Below, piece by piece: positions 4,023 through 5,328 of a stretch of DNA of 5,328 nt. The stretch comes from GWC2-45-19 sp964358085 (lineage in GTDB: Bacteria > Patescibacteriota > Microgenomatia > CAZETR01 > Amesbacteraceae). The translations under genes and the position numbers were made by a program. The stretch spans positions 1 through 5,328 of the forward strand of contig CAYHNU010000038.1 in NCBI GenBank assembly GCA_964358085.1, given 5' to 3'. The notes below the pieces were generated by a model. The model saw only the letters and a program-made list of their open reading frames with translations. It had not been told where the DNA came from and searched no databases. Positions within the stretch are counted from its first letter, which is position 1. Each line of letters begins with the position of its first letter.

Positions 4023-4798
4023 GAACTGGCGCTTTGATATTGGCGCAGGGAATAATTCCAAAATTTAAGAGAGAGGAATAAAGAAACGACCCCGAACAGA
4101 AACGAAATTAATATTAGTTGCCAGTTAAGGATCCCTAATAGAACTTTAGCGGGGAATGTAAACATTATTCCCATGGGAATTACGAAAGTGAGCAAAGATC
4201 GCATGGGGTCAGTAAACATGTCTACAGGAATGCGCATAAGAGCCGTTAAATCACGGTATATCATAACTAAATGATCAACTGAAAAGGTGATTATTCCAAC
4301 TCCTAAGACAAGAATGTGAAAGGCGGTAGTAATAAGTAAAGAATTGATGATCATAGCCAGAAAAAGAAGTGTCTGAACAGGAGTCGGATGAATGAAAGTC
4401 CTGGCTATATAAACGGCTACAGAGACGATAATTACTAACAGGCCTAAATCGATAAAATCCGGTCCGCCAAAAAGAGATCTGATGATAGGACTAAAGGGCT
4501 TGGTAAGAACGGCGTCGAAACCCCCGGAGACAACCAACGGCCGGAAACGATAAACCTCCCTAAACATTAATTGGCCGATGGTGTCAATGATATTGAATAC
4601 CAGGTAAAACATAAGCATTTGTTCCCGACTATAGCCCCGGACAGATGAGACTCCGTTAAACAAGAGGTATAAGAAGGCGATAAACATCCCGTATCTGACA
4701 ATCTTGCTAAAGAGAAAAATGAAAAGGACGGGCAAATTGGAAAGCGTCTGCTGAAGAGAATTGGACGAATAGTGAAGAATTACTTTAAGGGTTTTCAT
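4019..4798 (-). CDS. ABC-2 type permease, second subunit of a pair, 259 aa
   Basis: This is an integral membrane protein of the ABC2_membrane_6 (PF06182) type. About six hydrophobic helices are visible: 22-48, 61-80, 117-133, 142-172, 201-216 and 226-247. Between helices 2 and 3 is the cytoplasmic VVSGGFDAVLTKPFSPIIRSLF (89-110), whose L-x-KP-(F/I)-(S/G)-P element recurs as LIKPIG in the neighbouring permease. The end, FWNYSLRQYQSASS, is the usual tail of the second permease in these pairs. Such pairs work with one ATPase to export drugs, lipids or glycolipids; the substrate here is unknown. I start at ATG 4798-4796 (MKTLKVILHY), which overlaps the upstream permease stop as ATGA; an in-frame ATG at 4855 lies inside the neighbour. 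The 3' end overlaps miaA by another ATGA. Length (about 260) is normal. Confidence 0.87.
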   Translation of the reverse strand: MKTLKVILHYSSNSLQQTLSNLPVLFIFLFSKIVRYGMFIAFLYLLFNGVSSVRGYSREQMLMFYLVFNIIDTIGQLMFREVYRFRPLVVSGGFDAVLTKPFSPIIRSLFGGPDFIDLGLLVIIVSVAVYIARTFIHPTPVQTLLFLAMIINSLLITTAFHILVLGVGIITFSVDHLVMIYRDLTALMRIPVDMFTDPMRSLLTFVIPMGIMFTFPAKVLLGILNWQLILISFLFGVVSLFLSLKFWNYSLRQYQSASS

Positions 4799-5328
4799 AT
4801 ACCAACGGCGGCGTAATTCTTGAGGCCTTTTTTCCAAACTTTCATAGCCACCCAATAACTAACAGCTAAAAGGGCCAGTGATTGAAAAATAATTCTCACA
4901 GCTAGCTGCGCGTCTATTCGACCAACCAAAATTGCGATGGGATAATAAATCATATATGGGAAAGGGGTAAATTGGAGGAGGGTAATGATTGATTTGGGAA
5001 GTAAATCTAAGGGAAAAATGCTGCCGGCCAAGATCTCCATGAAAACAAGGATGGTAAACATCAGACCCCAGGTATTTTCAGGAACCCAAAAAGCGGTAGA
5101 TATGGCTAATTTAGTAATTATGAAAAATATTAGTGAGGAAATGATGATTAAAATAATACCTAACGATAGTTGGATGGGTGAATGGGATAAGAAGATTTGA
5201 GGCCGGAAAATAAGCCACAGCAGAGTAAATTCAAAAACTGCAAAAAGCATATTGAGAAGCTTACTAGCCCAATCGCGGGTTAGCCAGTAACGCAGGTATC
5301 CTATGGGCTTAATTAAAAAATTGTTCAG
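4795..5328 (-). CDS. ABC-2 type permease, first subunit of a pair (N-terminus beyond right edge)
   Basis: The frame is open from the right edge down to TGA at 4797-4795, giving 177 residues of what should be about 260; an ATG at 5250 is internal, because the codons before it (LNNFLIKPIGYLRYWLTRDW) already match the family. Seen in order: KPIGYLRY (7-14), the cytoplasmic loop motif shared with the second permease; hydrophobic helices at about 25-42, 53-72, 88-105 and 145-162; FPLDLLP (105-111) and PFPYMIYYP (122-130), which are strongly conserved in this family; and the ending VWKKGLKNYAAVGI, like the usual W-x-(R/K)-GL-x-x-Y-x-A-x-G tail of the first permease. It belongs to the same ABC2_membrane_6 type as its neighbour and the two should form a heterodimer. 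The missing ATPase gene is expected just upstream, outside the window. The stop overlaps the next start (ATGA), so the genes are co-translated. Confidence 0.87.
   Translation of the reverse strand: MNNFLIKPIGYLRYWLTRDWASKLLNMLFAVFEFTLLWLIFRPQIFLSHSPIQLSLGIILIIISSLIFFIITKLAISTAFWVPENTWGLMFTILVFMEILAGSIFPLDLLPKSIITLLQFTPFPYMIYYPIAILVGRIDAQLAVRIIFQSLALLAVSYWVAMKVWKKGLKNYAAVGI

Noticed and set aside
4023..4061. Longer miaA start at the ATG 4061
   Set aside because: MNKALIICGPTATGKT is the normal MiaA beginning and its ATG forms an ATGA overlap with the permease stop.
4799..4855. Longer permease 2 start at the ATG 4855
   Set aside because: The extra residues are basic and non-family, and the ATG at 4798 makes the ATGA overlap with permease 1.
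4985..5200. 71-aa plus-strand ORF
   Set aside because: Antisense to permease 1, which is supported by conserved family motifs.

Overview
The window looks like a compact chromosomal segment of a small-genome bacterium, most likely Patescibacteria (CPR). This is an inference from gene content and architecture: a DUF4446 gene, a tiny two-CXXC DUF5679-type protein, a DUF3096-like micro-protein, a reduced RNase P RNA, a shortened MiaA, genes that overlap or nearly touch, and several starts that look leaderless. TGA ends three genes here (the AI-2E protein and both ABC permeases), so the organism does not use the recoded-UGA code of Gracilibacteria/Absconditabacteria.

Layout, left to right. At 1-263 (minus) is the N-terminal half of a DUF4446 membrane-anchored protein that runs off the left edge. 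A divergent control region (264-461) holds a promoter for it, a doubtful 56-aa ORF, a promoter with consensus -35, and the only strong Shine-Dalgarno in the window. These serve a 47-aa zinc-ribbon-like protein (462-605, plus), which is closed by a clear intrinsic terminator. A uracil-DNA-glycosylase-superfamily gene (678-1241, plus) follows. It converges on, and overlaps by 30 nt, a DEDDh exonuclease gene (1212-1778, minus), which is itself coupled (TAATG) to a 53-aa DUF3096-like membrane protein (1778-1939, minus). The ORF-free stretch at about 1957-2276 is the RNase P RNA gene with its own extended -10 promoter and a 3' hairpin. Upstream on the same strand lie an AI-2E family transporter (2282-3253), miaA (3255-4022) and two ABC-2 type permeases (4019-4798 and 4795-5328, the latter cut by the right edge).

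From the right edge, the minus strand reads as one tightly packed block: permease 1, permease 2, miaA, AI-2E, rnpB, DUF3096, exonuclease. The first three are joined by ATGA overlaps, and the partner ABC ATPase is expected beyond the right edge. Internal promoters in front of AI-2E, rnpB and DUF3096 probably split the block. Functions are mixed: tRNA 5' maturation (rnpB), tRNA A37 modification (miaA), short-RNA or DNA degradation (exonuclease), DNA base repair (UDG-like) and membrane transport.

I see no CRISPR, prophage or transposase, and no clear multi-gene new system. The best unusual signals are: a palindromic repeat that appears to have been inserted in frame into miaA and is translated; an internally shortened MiaA; an RNase P RNA that appears to lack P18 and the L15 GGU motif; and promoters fused to start or stop codons, pointing to leaderless transcription.
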